From the NCBI GenBank assembly GCA_048013815.1, contig CM106586.1:21080001-21144000 (forward strand): a DNA stretch of 64,000 bases, in the 5' to 3' direction. Positions 22,318 to 33,737 of this stretch are shown here, in pieces; position 1 is the first letter of the stretch; each line of letters begins with the position of its first letter. The position numbers and the translations under genes are program-made. The DNA is from Setoptus koraiensis (Eukaryota; Arthropoda). The notes beneath the pieces were generated by a model. It saw nothing but the letters and a program-made list of their open reading frames with translations. It was not told where the DNA came from and did not search any database.

Positions 22318-23795
22318 AAAGAGCGAGCTTGCCAGCGAGAGCTCGCCAACGAGAGCTTGCCGGCGAGGCCGATATGTGGCTAAATAGTGGCGGCGGTGGC
22401 GTCATTGTTTGACAATAAATTTCGGCTGTACATGCACGATGAACAAATGATGATCGGGCGCCGCCAACAACAACCGCCTTTGTGCCCATGCAAATCGCTG
22501 CTGGCGCCAGCTCCCTTGGCGCTCGTCGGCCGCCGGGTCCCGTTATCTGGGGCCGATCTGCGCGCAAGTGTCCCCGGCTGCACAATTGTGCCCGACAAGC
22601 CTCTAGAACACAACCGCCGGACCGTTATCTAACGCGACTCGTCGTGGTGGAGAGTGGCGAACGGTTATATGTTTCGGCGGTGGCCGCTGCTGCGGCCCGG
22701 CGCTGAAACCCGAAGAGCCACGCCGCGATAGGTGCGATTTAACTACGGGCCGGCGAAACAACCAGCGCCGTATAACTATTAGTCATATCATCAATTGGTA
22801 TTATAACTACTGTCGGTATTTATTGGGTCGTGGGCGTAGTCCATTAAGCACACTTAGCGCGCGCGCCGGCCCGCGCGCCGGGCCACTGCGGCGTCCGCCG
22901 ACGCAAACTGGCCGCCGCAAACTGGCCGACGTAAACTGGCCGCCGCGTGCCCGGCAAACTGGCCACTGCTGGCCACTGCCGGCCACTGCCGGCAGTAAAT
23001 TGAATGGCCCGCGGACAGCGCGGATAGCGGGGCGCAGATGGAATAGATATCATAAATACGGGTGCAGCCGGGCCCGATTTGGATCAAGATTTATCCAGAG
23101 ATTTATGCAGATTTGCTGATGGTCGCCGGCCCCAGCCAGCACTCGCTCGGGCCTCGGCTGGCTGCCGTCCATTGGCCAATATTTATTCACTGAGTCGACT
23201 TTTCAAGAGCGAGCATAATATATGGCGCCATTATCGTCGCCTAATGATGATTCGAGCGACTCGCTGGCTGGCTGGCTGGCTGGCGGGCTCGCTGGCCCCC
23301 TCGCCGGCTAGATTGGCAAGCGGCTGGCTACAGTTTGCGAATAATGCGGCGCATAATAGTCGCGTATAAAAGTATTATCATTCGCTCTATATATATATCC
23401 AGCCGTATATGTGAATGAGGCGCCCGAGAGAGCGTTTAAGTCGCCACTGGCTGCCGCTAACGATGCGCGACCGAGCCCGGCCGTGCGCTAACTATCCGCC
23501 GCTACCCGCCGCTATCCAGCTCACGTCTATATATATATCAGCTCGCGAGTATGTGAGCAGCAGCAGATGATAATGATGAATGGAGCCACAAATTGGGTTC
23601 ATTGGAGCAGCAGTAACAGTCCAGTGGACGCAAACACTCGCAACGGTTCGGGGCGCCGTCGCTGGCGGTTTTTTCTTTGTCCGGGCGCAATTGTCGCCCA
23701 CGTTTTACCCGTCAGCCAGTCGAGCGGGACTCGTTCGCGCCGCACCGGGTATTGGTTGCGGGCGAGCCAACCAATGCCCAGCATACCAATATCCA

Positions 23796-23906
23796 ATGTC
23801 CACGGAATGCCCACGCGACATCGAAAGAATGTCCACGGAATGCCCACACGACATCGAAAGAATGCCGAGAGAATGCCCATACGAAAGAATACCGAGAGAA
23901 TGCCCG
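23796..23906. repeat. 33-bp minisatellite
   Basis: Two near-identical 33-bp copies (start ATGTCCACGGAATGCCCA) and degenerate shorter copies behind them. The open frames seen here on both strands are by-products of the repeat. Confidence 0.85.
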
Positions 23907-24049
23907 AAGAGTAGCCACAGAATACCCGGCCAAAAGCGCAAGAATGGCGGCAGAAGCGCGGAAAAACCGCGAGGGCAGCCCGAAATAACAAGCCCGACAC
24001 CGAGACGCGGCGGCACGCAGAGACGGCTCACATTACAGGTAACAAGCTA

Positions 24050-24055
24050 TTTATT
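24050..24055 (-). terminator. AATAAA overlapping the stop codon of the Ig gene
   Basis: On the minus strand the coding frame ends CAA TAA TAA A, so AATAAA overlaps the stop, as in the OATP gene. Whether it is the poly(A) signal in use is not known. Confidence 0.35.
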
Positions 24056-26173
24056 ATTGGAGTGTCAAAAATGTGTCGCCCATGTGAAAGGGGCTATACT
24101 GCTGCTGCGGGTAGGGGTGCTGGTGCGGCGGCGGCAGCGGCACCGGGACCGGATGATGGTGCGCCTGCGGGTACAGGCTCAGCTGATGCTGATGGTGCAC
24201 CTGATGCATCGGGTGCGGCTGCTGCTGCTGTTGCTGCTGCTGATGGTGGTGGTGGTGCGGATGCTGGGGATACAGGCTCAATTGGTGGAGGTGCTGCTGC
24301 TGTTGAAGGTGGTGCTGGTGTTGTTGTTGTTGTTGCTGTTGTTGGAGGATTATGTCCTCTATGCACAGGTGACTGTATCTCTGGCTGGCCACCGCGGCCG
24401 CCGAGGCGGCCAAAGCCGAGGCTTGGGCCACAGCGGCCGCCGTTGTTGTTGTTGTGGTCATTGTTGTGAGTGGCGAGGATCTGTCCGTTGTTGCGGTTGT
24501 TGCGGTTGCTGTTGGCGAGTCATAAGTTGTGTCGTTGGTTGTTGGCGTGGCAGCGGCGGTTGTTGTTGTTGTGGGTGTTGCGCCCGATTGTTGTGAGGTT
24601 GTTGATGTGGTCGACGAGCTTGTTGATTTGGCCGATGATTTTGTGGTTGTTGTTGTTGTTGGCGCTTGTTTGTGGCCGTTGTGCGCTTGTTTGTTATTGT
24701 TTGTTTGCTGTTTCCTCGCCGAATTTTGTTTGCTGTGATGCGCGATCATTTCATATTTTCGGGTATCCATCGGGTATCCATCGGGTGTTTATCGGGTGTT
24801 TATCGGGTGTTTGTTGGGCGTTTGTTGGGCGATTATTGGGTATCCATTGGGTGATTATCGGGTATCCATTGGGCGTTGATTGGTTGGTGTTGGGATGGAG
24901 CGGAATGGGCGACAGAGGCAAAGTGTTAGTGATTGGCCGACAGTGATCGGGCATTGATTGAGCATTGATTGAGCTTCGAGAGTATGAGTGATCAATTCGA
25001 GAGACTATGGCCGAAATGGCGAGCTTACCTCATGGACGATGACGACAAATTGTGGTGCTGACTGAGGCCCGTCGACGACGACGATTGGTGCAATTTCTGC
25101 TGTTGGAGACGGCGCTGTTTCCTGTGGCGCATCATGCAAATTATGTAAGTGTTTACTGAAAACAACAGACAGCCCAGCAGTATGGTGGCCACAATAAATA
25201 CTTGCGTCATCATTGGGGTGGCCGTTGTTTGTGTTTGTGTCTCACTATTTAACGAATAAGAGGAAATTAATGACTGATTGCTCGATTGCTGACCGCCGCT
25301 TGAGGGCGACACGCCGCTGTTGAGCATAAACCACGACCACAGTTTGTTGAGTTGGCCGCCCTGATTATTACTTTGTTGTGATTGATTGTGTGCATTTGAC
25401 TTCATTATGTGATGAATTGACGAATCATTGTGTTGATAATATTGTTTCGATGAGGAATTCTCTCGTTCTTGGCGCGACGACGACGACAGCGCCACCGGCA
25501 AACGTTGATGATGATTTAAATTATTGATTTGGTTTTGTTGTCTAGTAGTAGTAGAAGTGGTGAGAGTAGTAGCAGTGTTGAAATTAGTTAAATCGTTACT
25601 ATTTAAGGCCACCATTTGGCTAGGCGCTGGCGGTTCGCTGGTTGTGGTGGGTCGCGGCCGGGCACTCGCACTAACAACGAGCCTCGACGAGGCCCGAATG
25701 CTCTGATAGTGCCTGTGAGGCGGATTTGGATGCGTGTAGGGGCCCACTTGACATTCGAAGGTGCCAGAGTCGCTGTGTTTAACGGGTGATATCACTAGGT
25801 TGTGCTGACCCAACGATGGGTCGCCGATTATTTTGTAATTTGGAAAGCCGTTCAGGTGACTCCTGTTTGTGCCCATTAACACAAAACTGTTTTTGGTCCA
25901 TTGCACCAGGCCGCCCTGATTGTCGACCTCGCAATTGAGTTGCACCACTTCGTCGTCGCCGGCGTACGTCTCCACAAGTGGCTGCGGTTGAACGCGAAAC
26001 CGCTGCTCTCCCGTCGGCATCGGGTTACCTGTCGATGTCGGTTTTGGGTTATCGTTTGCGTTCGCGTTCGGTGATACATTGGCGATGCATATGTGCGTTG
26101 ATACGCATAATACATAGAACAATAATATGTAAAATGATATCGTGAGAAAAACGAAAAGAAACAGTTTGGCCAT
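24054..26173 (-). CDS. Single-Ig transmembrane protein, Kirre/Roughest/nephrin-like Ig1 with Gln/His-rich tail
   Basis: Kirre/Rst/NEPH proteins are homophilic or heterophilic adhesion molecules with five Ig domains; here one Ig is followed directly by a linker and membrane span. Exon 1 (25029-26173) encodes a hydrophobic signal sequence (1-31), then QRFRVQPQPLVETYAGDD (57-74), Ig Cys81 and Cys141 with Trp92 in GLVQWTKNSF and DSGTFECQVGP; this QWTK / F-C-Q-V pattern matches Ig1 of Kirre. A Thr/Ser/Asn-rich stalk (about 170-320), one TM (about 323-347) and a basic MRHRKQRR stop-transfer follow. The exon ends ATGAG|GTAAGC. Exon 2 (24054-24732, acceptor CATCACAG|C) keeps frame and adds a Thr-, Gln- and His-rich cytoplasmic tail, about 607 residues in all. 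The acceptor has a weak pyrimidine tract, so exon 2 is less certain. The ATG is preceded by an in-frame stop. Confidence 0.72.
24760..24880. repeat. 11-bp tandem array at the intron/exon 2 boundary of the Ig gene
   Basis: About eleven degenerate copies of CGGGTATCCAT, some reading CGGGTGTTTAT or TGGGCGTTTGT. They occupy much of the predicted intron (24733-25028) and stop about 30 bp before the predicted acceptor. Confidence 0.9.
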
Positions 26174-26230
26174 GGTTAGTTTTTTGGTTATTTGCTCGCT
26201 TGCCGCTGTGTGCTGGTGACAACGTGATTT

Positions 26231-26280
26231 TTGTCACACTCGAATCTTATTTGTCACACTCGAATCTTATATGTCACACA
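26231..26280. repeat. 20-bp direct repeat (2.5 copies) just upstream of the Ig gene
   Basis: Two identical 20-bp copies starting TTGTCACACTCGAAT, then a partial copy, 58 bp 5' of the start codon. It is likely in or next to the leader. Confidence 0.9.
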
Positions 26281-26860
26281 ATTCTCAGCGAATGGCATAA
26301 CATTTACAATCATGAGCTTGTAATTTCGGCTTGTAATTTCAAATTGTGATTTCGACTTGCGATTTCTACTTGTAATTTAATTTAATCAATTCATCAATTG
26401 ACTGATTGCGTAACAGTTAATAATTAACATTAATAACAATAATTAATAACAATAATTAACAATGATAACAATAATAATAGTGAATCATCGCTAATTATGA
26501 CGACGGTGCATGCTAATTATCATGCGATCATTGGTGGCTCACAACACTGACGAGTCCGTTGAGGTGAGCACGCTGTTACGCATAGCGACAGCTGTTACGT
26601 GCGCCACAAGTGCAGCGAACGCACCTAATTAGCGCGCCAGATTAAAATCAGAGTGGTCATCATTATTTTTTATGCAAATCATCATTATTTGCATACCGAT
26701 TATTTGTAACAAATGATTTGTTTGACAGTCTGTTTGTCGCCGCTCACAAGCTGTGAGTCACAAGAAACGGAAATGCGCAATTCTCATTCTTTTTATTTTT
26801 ATCTTGTGCAAACCTAGGCAGGCGAGACACGAGCCAGCTCGACCGCGACACCCGATTCCA

Positions 26861-26940
26861 CCGGTAGATGTCAGGTTGCGCTTGTAAATGTCAGCTGGCG
26901 CTTGTAAATGTCGGCTGGCGCCGGTAGATGTCGGATCGTG
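26861..26940. repeat. 20-bp tandem repeat (4 copies)
   Basis: Four copies exactly 20 bp long in an ABBA order: CCGGTAGATG-type at both ends, CTTGTAAATG-type in the middle. Confidence 0.9.
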
Positions 26941-27954
26941 CCGACATATGACCGATTGATATGCGACAGGTGAACAAGATGCGCAACTGGCGGCGCTGTC
27001 AGCCTTTGTCAGCCGGTGCTGTCGCTCTCAAAATGAAACGTGAATTGTTACGTAATCGGTCTCATTATCGAGCAGCATCATTGCGTAATGTCGCCAATAA
27101 TGAGCCGCTGCAGTGACAGTCAGCTGACTCGGCATGCAAGCTGTCATAGTGTGACAGTCGGACTGTGGCAGTGCGAGCGACTGGAGTCAATGAGACTCGC
27201 ATCTGCGGCCCGCGCCGAGCCAGCTCATCTCATTCAGCTAATCAGTGACTAATTAGCGCCGGTTGCTGGTGGGCGCGTTAATTGTCGAGCGAGCCCATTG
27301 TCGCCGTGTGCGGTTAATTGCGCTGCTATGCGGATTGCGCAATGTAAACTGACGCCATGTCAACTCATGCAGTGGGCGCATTGCACAAGGGCCGGCTGTT
27401 AATCATTAAGGGTCAATTATAAATCAAATTGGATTTGATTGAGTTCGCTTGATTGAATCCGCTGCCGAGTGGCCGCTCGACACTGGCCAGCGCTCTTGTG
27501 AGCAGTGGACGTGTGTAAATGGCAGCACGTACTCGTCGCGTCTCAGTCACTGCAGTTCAGTGATTCGGCCTCGCCAATTTGCCGCTTTCGGCTCTTTGTC
27601 GCCCGCCGCCCGTTACCCGTTGCGGCCGCGCCAGTGCGCCAATGCGGCCGCCGAGCGGCCGATCGGGCCATCGGGCGAGCGGGCAAACGGGCGAGCGGCC
27701 GATCGGCAACGACGAGAAAATTATCTATTCCGATCTCGGGCCGGCCTGGCTGTCGGCCAATCCAATCAGAAGCGCTCAATCTAAATTTGCCAGCGCTCAG
27801 GCCAACTGGCTAACGGCGCCGACGACAGCGACGGCCGGCGTTGGCGGCGCTGCCCGAATGTGGGCTAATGGTGTGTTGTTGTTGCGATTCATTAAGCATT
27901 TAGCTTTCGGCCTGCGCTCGCAATCGTGACGCTTGCTCCCATAAAACATTCGCT

Positions 27955-28090
27955 GTTCGCTTCTTTCGCTTCTTTTCGCTTCTTTCGCTTCTCGCTTCTC
28001 TGGCTGCCTCGGCTTCTCTGGCCGCTTCTTCTCGCCCATTCTGGCTTCTTCTCGCCCATTCTGGCTTCTTCTCGCCCATTCTGGCTTCTG
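27955..28090. repeat. Pyrimidine-rich tandem repeats
   Basis: A TTTCGCTTC array runs into three 20-bp copies of GCTTCTTCTCGCCCATTCTG. The strand asymmetry is strong, nearly all pyrimidine on plus apart from the G of each unit. Confidence 0.85.
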
Positions 28091-28891
28091 CTGGCTCCTT
28101 CTGGCGCCGCACTCGTTCCATGAGCAGTGTCCGTCGGGCTCGCAAGAGCATGCTCATTGCAGCGCAAATAGATTATCGAGACGGGCGATTATTGGCCGGC
28201 AAGCGGGCCACCCGCTCTAGACGATTTGTTCAACAGTCCAGCGACACCGACGACAGCACCACTAACGGCAACACCAACAACGACCGCAACAACGGCAGCA
28301 CAATTCGCGCATTAGCATCATGCGTTCGGGTGATTAGTTGCAACGAGCGCGCAAGTGATGAGACGCCGACTTGTGATTAAATTTACAAATTGCAATGAGC
28401 GCTATCTCGCCATCTCGTCGCTCGCCGGCCGCCGGCCGCTGGACTCTGGCGAGCGAGTCTGGCGAGCGAGTCTCGCCGACGAGCGCCTGCCGCAGATCGA
28501 AAATTGCAAATTGCGACGCACAAATCACCAACAAGTCGCTAACGAGTCACTAACGAGTCGCTAACAAGCCAGCCAAGACGAGTCAAGACGAGCCAAGACG
28601 AGCCAAGACGGCCGACGAGCGGCGAAAACGAGAGCAAACAGGTGAACGCACGAAGGAGCCGATCGGGCGAGCAAATTGAAATTGAGTCTCGCACTCGAAC
28701 GGCCGTCGTCTCGTGACGGCCGGTCTGGCCAGTCGCTAATTGCGAGAAACTCATCACACTCGTCGGCCGGGCAGAGCGCTAGGCCAACGGTCAGCCCAAG
28801 TCGGCGATGACCGTTGGCCCGCCGCTGCTGACCGTACGGCCAAGCATCAATAGAGCGCTACATCGACATGGCCAAACAGCGATAAAGCGAT

Positions 28892-28954
28892 ACATCGATT
28901 GTAGCCAAACATCGATTGCGGCCAAACATCGATTGCGGCCAAACATCGACATGG
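28892..28954. repeat. 17-bp tandem repeat with ATCGAT cores
   Basis: Three and a half copies of ACATCGATTGCGGCCAA. Each full unit holds one ATCGAT palindrome. Confidence 0.9.
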
Positions 28955-29352
28955 CGCCGCGGCGATAAATAATAGCGCGCTAATAACATATCGATGATAT
29001 CGCGCCGATATGAAATCATGCGAGCATGAGTACATCGACTCACAGGTAACGGCCCGTCGGGCGCTAATGGTGGCGCCGTGGCGAGCAACTCGATGAACTC
29101 GATAAAGTGTCAATTGTGGGGGCGGCCACACGCAACGTCGTCATCATTATTGTTGGCTGACATTGTCAGCTGACCACCGCACGACATGAGACCTTTGTTG
29201 CGCAATATCACATGTTACATATATTACGTAACACACACCGCATATTACACAACACACATCGCATATTACATAATACGCATTACGTAACACATATGATTAT
29301 TGTTGGCGGCGCTGCGTCGCCACGCCGACCACACTCGCTAGGCCGGGGATAT

Positions 29353-29412
29353 CGGCGGACATTTGTGTATGTCGGCGGATATTTGTGTATGTTGGCAGAT
29401 ATTTGTGGATGT
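29353..29412. repeat. 20-bp tandem repeat (3 copies)
   Basis: Three copies of CGGCGGATATTTGTGTATGT with few changes. A related array with 16-17 bp TTCGTCGGCGACTCG units lies at about 29528-29612. Confidence 0.9.
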
Positions 29413-29827
29413 TTTGGCCGCAAGACGGCGTGTCGACAGGACATGCCGAGACGACGATAATGACACGACTCTGTCGCGCCACGACGCTCGCACAATCAGT
29501 GTCGCAGCGAGTCATTGTTGTGGCGCTGGTTTCGTTTCATCGGCAACTCGTTTCGTCGGCGACTCGCTTCGTCGTCGACTCGTTTCGTCGGCGACTCGCT
29601 TCGTCGGCGACTTGCACCATTTGCATGGCGGTGCGCTCAAGCACACGATCCCCTAATGATCGTGACTGATTTTATATCGTCGATTTATTTGCGCTCCCAC
29701 TCTGGCCGATACCGACACACTTGTTTCATCGACCACAAACCAAGCCGATCGCACACACCGATCATCGACGCTCACCTGTGGGCCACACACGCCGACAGTG
29801 CCGGCGCTGTCACTGTCTCGACTGCGT

Positions 29828-29890
29828 CAGCTGTGCCAGCTGACAATTGCGTCAGCTGACAATTGTGTCAGTCGCGTCAGCTGACAATTG
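29828..29890. promoter_or_regulatory. E-box cluster: four CAGCTG and three CAATTG
   Basis: CAGCTG palindromes at 29828, 29837, 29853 and 29878 alternate with CAATTG at 29844, 29860 and 29885, mostly as the unit GTCAGCTGACAATTG. GTGTCAGTG repeats follow to about 29935. E-boxes bind bHLH factors; function here is inferred only. Confidence 0.5.
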
Positions 29891-30270
29891 TGTCAGTGGT
29901 GTCAGTGGTGTCAGTGGTGCCAGTGGTGTCGATTGTGTCAATTGTGGGCACGACAAGCGTGCGAGCGGCACCTAACGGGCGCTTTCGCCTCGATCGCTGG
30001 CCGCCCAACACAATTGCGATCGGTATTGCTGTCCAATGTGTATCACCTGTCGAGCTTGTCGAGATGGGTCAATATGCAAATGGCTGCGTCGCGAACGATC
30101 CGCAACACAAACAGAGAGTTTCTGTGCCAGAAAGCGACCGAAAATGGAGCACAAGCCGCCTGTTCCGGTCGACACACTGACACCATATATCCACCCGTGT
30201 CCACCTATGTCCACCGATCGAGCGCATTTTCAATTGTGACGCAATTGAGCGGGCCGAGCGAGCGACCAAA

Positions 30271-30314
30271 AAACGGCAAACAAACGGCAAACGAACGGCA
30301 AACAAACGGCAAAC
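30271..30314. repeat. 11-bp tandem repeat (4 copies)
   Basis: Copies of AAACGGCAAAC, the third starting with G. Confidence 0.9.
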
Positions 30315-30660
30315 AAACCGATGATTGGCCGGCAGTGGCGTGAAACTGCTCGCTCCATTGGCCACGACTTGCGAGCCACAAGTGAAATGGCGCCATTGTT
30401 GTCACTCAGTCAATTACCTGTTGTCCGTTGGCTTGGTCATCGGCGGCCGCAGACGGACGCAGAGATGCGATAATCAAATTGGGGCGCGTTATTATGGTCG
30501 CCTGGCGCAAAATAACAAACAACAACGGCATGCTAATTGTTGCTTGCGTTGTCCGCTGACCGGCGCTCGACGCCGCAAATCACTGTTGTTGGACGAAAGA
30601 GTTATCCGCTTGTAAGTTATTGGCGATAACTGTTCCAATCGGCGCTCCGGTCGCCGCTGC

Positions 30661-30732
30661 GGCCGCCGTCCGCTGCCCGATCGCAGCCGCCGTCCGCTGC
30701 CCGATCGCGGCCGCCGTCCGCTGCGTTCGGCC
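30661..30732. repeat. 24-bp tandem repeat (3 copies)
   Basis: Units start with GGCCGCCGTCCGCTGCCCGA; very GC-rich. Confidence 0.9.
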
Positions 30733-30970
30733 GCCGTCCGGCGCCAGCGAGCGCTCGCATGCCGCCGAGACGCGGCCGGCCTCGAGACGACTGGACGGCC
30801 GACATAACTGTTGGCGCACACATAATTCCGCCAGAGATAATTTCGGCCGGCAGCTCGATATTACATAATAACATACATAGAGCGACCCTGTTTTCGCTGG
30901 CTGCTCGAGGCCATTCGGCGATTGGCAATTCGCTCACAAGTTTGTCAGTTTCGGCCGGCAATTGCAAGTG

Positions 30971-31110
30971 GCCGCCGCTGTTGCCGCTGTTGCTGTTGTT
31001 GCTGTTGCTGTTGTTGCTGTTGTTGCTGACCGGCGTAATGGTCACAACAGCAACAACGGCAACGACAGCAGCAACAACAACAGCAACGACAACAACCACA
31101 ACCACAGCAA
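30971..31110. repeat. Inverted pair of GTT/GCT and AAC/AGC triplet tracts
   Basis: A (GTTGCT)-type tract (30971-31027) faces an (AACAGC)-type tract (about 31045-31110) across a short spacer that itself reads TGACC-N8-GGTCA. The two tracts can pair in many registers, forming a long hairpin in DNA or RNA. Confidence 0.85.
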
Positions 31111-31750
31111 CTGCAGGCCGTTACTGAATGGCTGCGAATCACAACTTGTGATAGCTGACGGTGCGCCGTTGCGCGGTAAACGGGGGCTGCTCGCCGGCTG
31201 CCCAGACGATGCGTTGCGACGCTCGATTGCGTTATGACGCAACTCGATTTATTTCGATGGATTGATCGGCCAACAATCGGTGGCCGGCGACCGACTGACG
31301 GCGCCACCGTCCGACCGCCAAACCGGCCCACTGTCCGGCGAGCGAGCGCCGAGCGTCCGGGCAAGAGCGCGCCGGCGACGGTGCACTGTTGCCCGGAACA
31401 GTTGCATAATAATCAACTGCGCCAGCGAGACAGAATTGAATTAAGTCAGCCCGAATCAATTGAATTGGGCAGCCGCTTCATCGATCGATTTCGGCGATCC
31501 ACTTGCGCACACACACGCACACACACACACACTGCGCCGGACCGCTGCGGCCGCTCGGACAGTCGGCGGCTCGCTCCGGTTGCCGCTCGCCCGAGTTCGA
31601 GCCGCCGATCGGCGGCTCGCAGCGGCAACCGGCCGCAGCGGCGCCGGGCCAGTATTGTTGTCGCAAGTTTGCGCACTAAAATGAGCGAATAATGATAATT
31701 CCCGCCAGCGACCGACATGTTTATGTTCCATTTTATTATGCAATGTTTTA

Positions 31751-31799
31751 TGTGTGAGTGTGTGTGTGTGTGTGTGTGAGTGTGTGAGTGTGTGTGTGC
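31751..31799. repeat. (GT)n microsatellite
   Basis: Interrupted GT repeat with three GAG interruptions. A (CA)n tract of similar length faces it at about 31506-31532. Confidence 0.9.
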
Positions 31800-32434
31800 G
31801 CGGCCAAGTGGCCGGACCAATTGATTGCGTCGCCGCTAACAACCACCTGTGCTCGCCATTAGTGCCCAGTGGCTCGCTCGCGGTCGCCGCCGAGTGTCGC
31901 TCACAACGCCCGGCAACCTGTTTGTGTGTTGGCGCCGACTCTTCGACCACTTGCGTTCGACTGGCCGAGAAGCGAATTCGAAGCCGAATTCGAATTTGCC
32001 ACTCGACGCTGCGTTCCAATTCGAGCCTTCGAACGCCCGACTTCGAGCCTTCGAACGGCCGCCGGAACCGCACACTCGCTCGCATCTCACGATGGGCGAG
32101 CGCACTCACACACAGAAGCGACTCCCGTTCGGGCCGCTAGTGGCGCACAGGTAGCGTTCGGCACAGGTGATGTTATTGTTGTCGGCAATCAGTTATCAGT
32201 TGTGTGTGTCTTGTCAAACTAACAAACTTGCAGCCAATTTGTTAATTCGCACTGGCCGCTGTTCGCCGCATTGTCGCTGCTTGGTTGGCCCAATTTGCAT
32301 GTAATTAATATTCGCACACTCGCTCTATTAGCGCGTATAGTATATTATACATTATTACGCTTTATTGCACTGTATTGCGCCCCCGTGTGGGCGTCGGCCG
32401 CCGGCCCGACCCGCCGGTCTGCATCGCGCAGTGC

Positions 32435-32532
32435 GCATTGCAAAGTGTGCATTGCAAAGTGTGCATTGCAAAGTGTGCATTGCAAAGTGTGCATTGCAAA
32501 GTGTGCATTGCAAAGTGTGCACTGCAAAGTGT
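32435..32532. repeat. 14-bp tandem repeat (7 copies)
   Basis: Seven copies of GCATTGCAAAGTGT, six identical in the core and the last with one change (GCACTGCAAA). The ATTGCAAA core resembles C/EBP or POU half-sites. Confidence 0.95.
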
Positions 32533-33611
32533 GCAAGCGCGCGCCGAATCGCCCGCGCGCCCAGGGCGGCCGTGGCGACATGCGGGCCGGGCGCGCCGGT
32601 ATACCCGTACATGCCCCGCACATACTATAATATAATATGATATTATTAGACTAACAATATCGGTCTAATGTACACGGCAGTGAGCAACAACAGTTGTTGC
32701 GCAACGCCGTTTTTTGTCGGCTTCTTGTGACCGCTTAATGCTTTTTGCGCTCATTCTCGGCTCACTTCCACATCAAATGTCATTGCAATGCGCCCGGCAC
32801 GTTGCCCGGCGGATTACGCATTGGGGGGCGTCATTAGGCAACGGCCATTACGTAATGTCGCTTGCGTTGCGTAATGTCGCTTGCGTTGCGCAAGGAGTCG
32901 GATTTCTTGGAGCACGCCATGGGCGAGCTTTAGGAGCGCTTTATTGGTTTAATTGGGGGTGGCGCGCTTTTCATTAGTTCAATTTCATTAGAGCAATTGC
33001 GCAACAAACGCATCCACTGATGCGCTTGTCGTCATGACGTCATGCCAAACGACGACCGGCCATTACAATGGGCATTTCAATGGGCATTTCAGCGGGCATT
33101 TCAGCTGGCGTTTCGAGTGGCGCCCGGCCAACTCAACGCTGGCAACTGGCGACAGCAGCGACCACACTGGCCAACAGTGACAATGTTTTATGATTTTGAC
33201 GTTGAAAATAACACCGACGCACACAGAGTTACGCAATCACTTACAAGTGACTCGCCACTCAGTATTGCGCAAGTTTGCGTGTTGCGCAATTGGCAGTGTC
33301 ATGTCCAGACTGATGACCGGCAGCAGTGATTGCGCAACCACAAAATCGACCGCACAGAGTGAGTGACAGAGAGTCAATTGGACCGATGCGAGTGATACGT
33401 TCACTTCAATCGTTCCAAAGCTGCTGTTGCGCAATATTACGCTCCAATAGTTTGATCTGTCTCCCTCTCTGTCTGGCGCTCGCATTTGATGATGCTCGCA
33501 TAATCATATTTTCCATCTTGTTACGCAACACAGTGGCGGCAGCACGACAGTTGTTGCATAACTCGCCCTGTCGGCTCGCCTGTGCTATCGCCAGCCGGGC
33601 GAGTTACGCAA

Positions 33612-33690
33612 CGTTGCAATGACGCAACAACGCAACGACGCAACGACGCAACAACGCAACGACGCAACGACGCAACAACGCAACAAAGCC
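33612..33690. repeat. (CGCAACRAC)n 9-bp array
   Basis: About eight copies of CGCAACGAC or CGCAACAAC. It lies next to a 180-bp AATAGT/AAT array. Confidence 0.9.
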
Positions 33691-33737
33691 GCAACGAGCC
33701 ACTGGCGACGAGAATCGGCCAGCCACCAAGTGGCAAA

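Larger units (their letters stand above)
17524..24049. other. Gene-poor, GC-rich repeat-laden region between OATP and the Ig gene
   Basis: I see no convincing gene in these 6.5 kb. There are long open frames on both strands, but they have mixed biochemistry, no homology and rely on GC-rich repeats. Content: a purine-rich array (18438-18562), several tandem arrays listed separately, a consensus CRE TGACGTCA at 19662-19669, an inverted repeat (21121-21180), a (GACC)n run (21941-21986), repeated CTGGCCACTGC-type units (about 22905-22995), CTGG runs near 18410 and 23265, and TATATATA tracts near 23390 and 23530. A minus-strand donor-like GTAAGT at about 19912-19917 has no assignable exon. Confidence 0.5.

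Noticed and set aside
23580-24596. 338-codon plus-strand open frame across the minisatellite and antisense to exon 2 of the Ig gene
   Set aside because: Its content is the reverse of Gln/His/Thr codons (Leu/Val/Gly/Arg runs) plus a 33-bp repeat; the minus strand has the better gene model.
30419-30502. 84-nt minus-strand stretch with a good acceptor and a CAG|GTAATT donor, open in one frame
   Set aside because: Short open stretches between chance splice sites are expected in this GC-rich DNA; the peptide is not protein-like.
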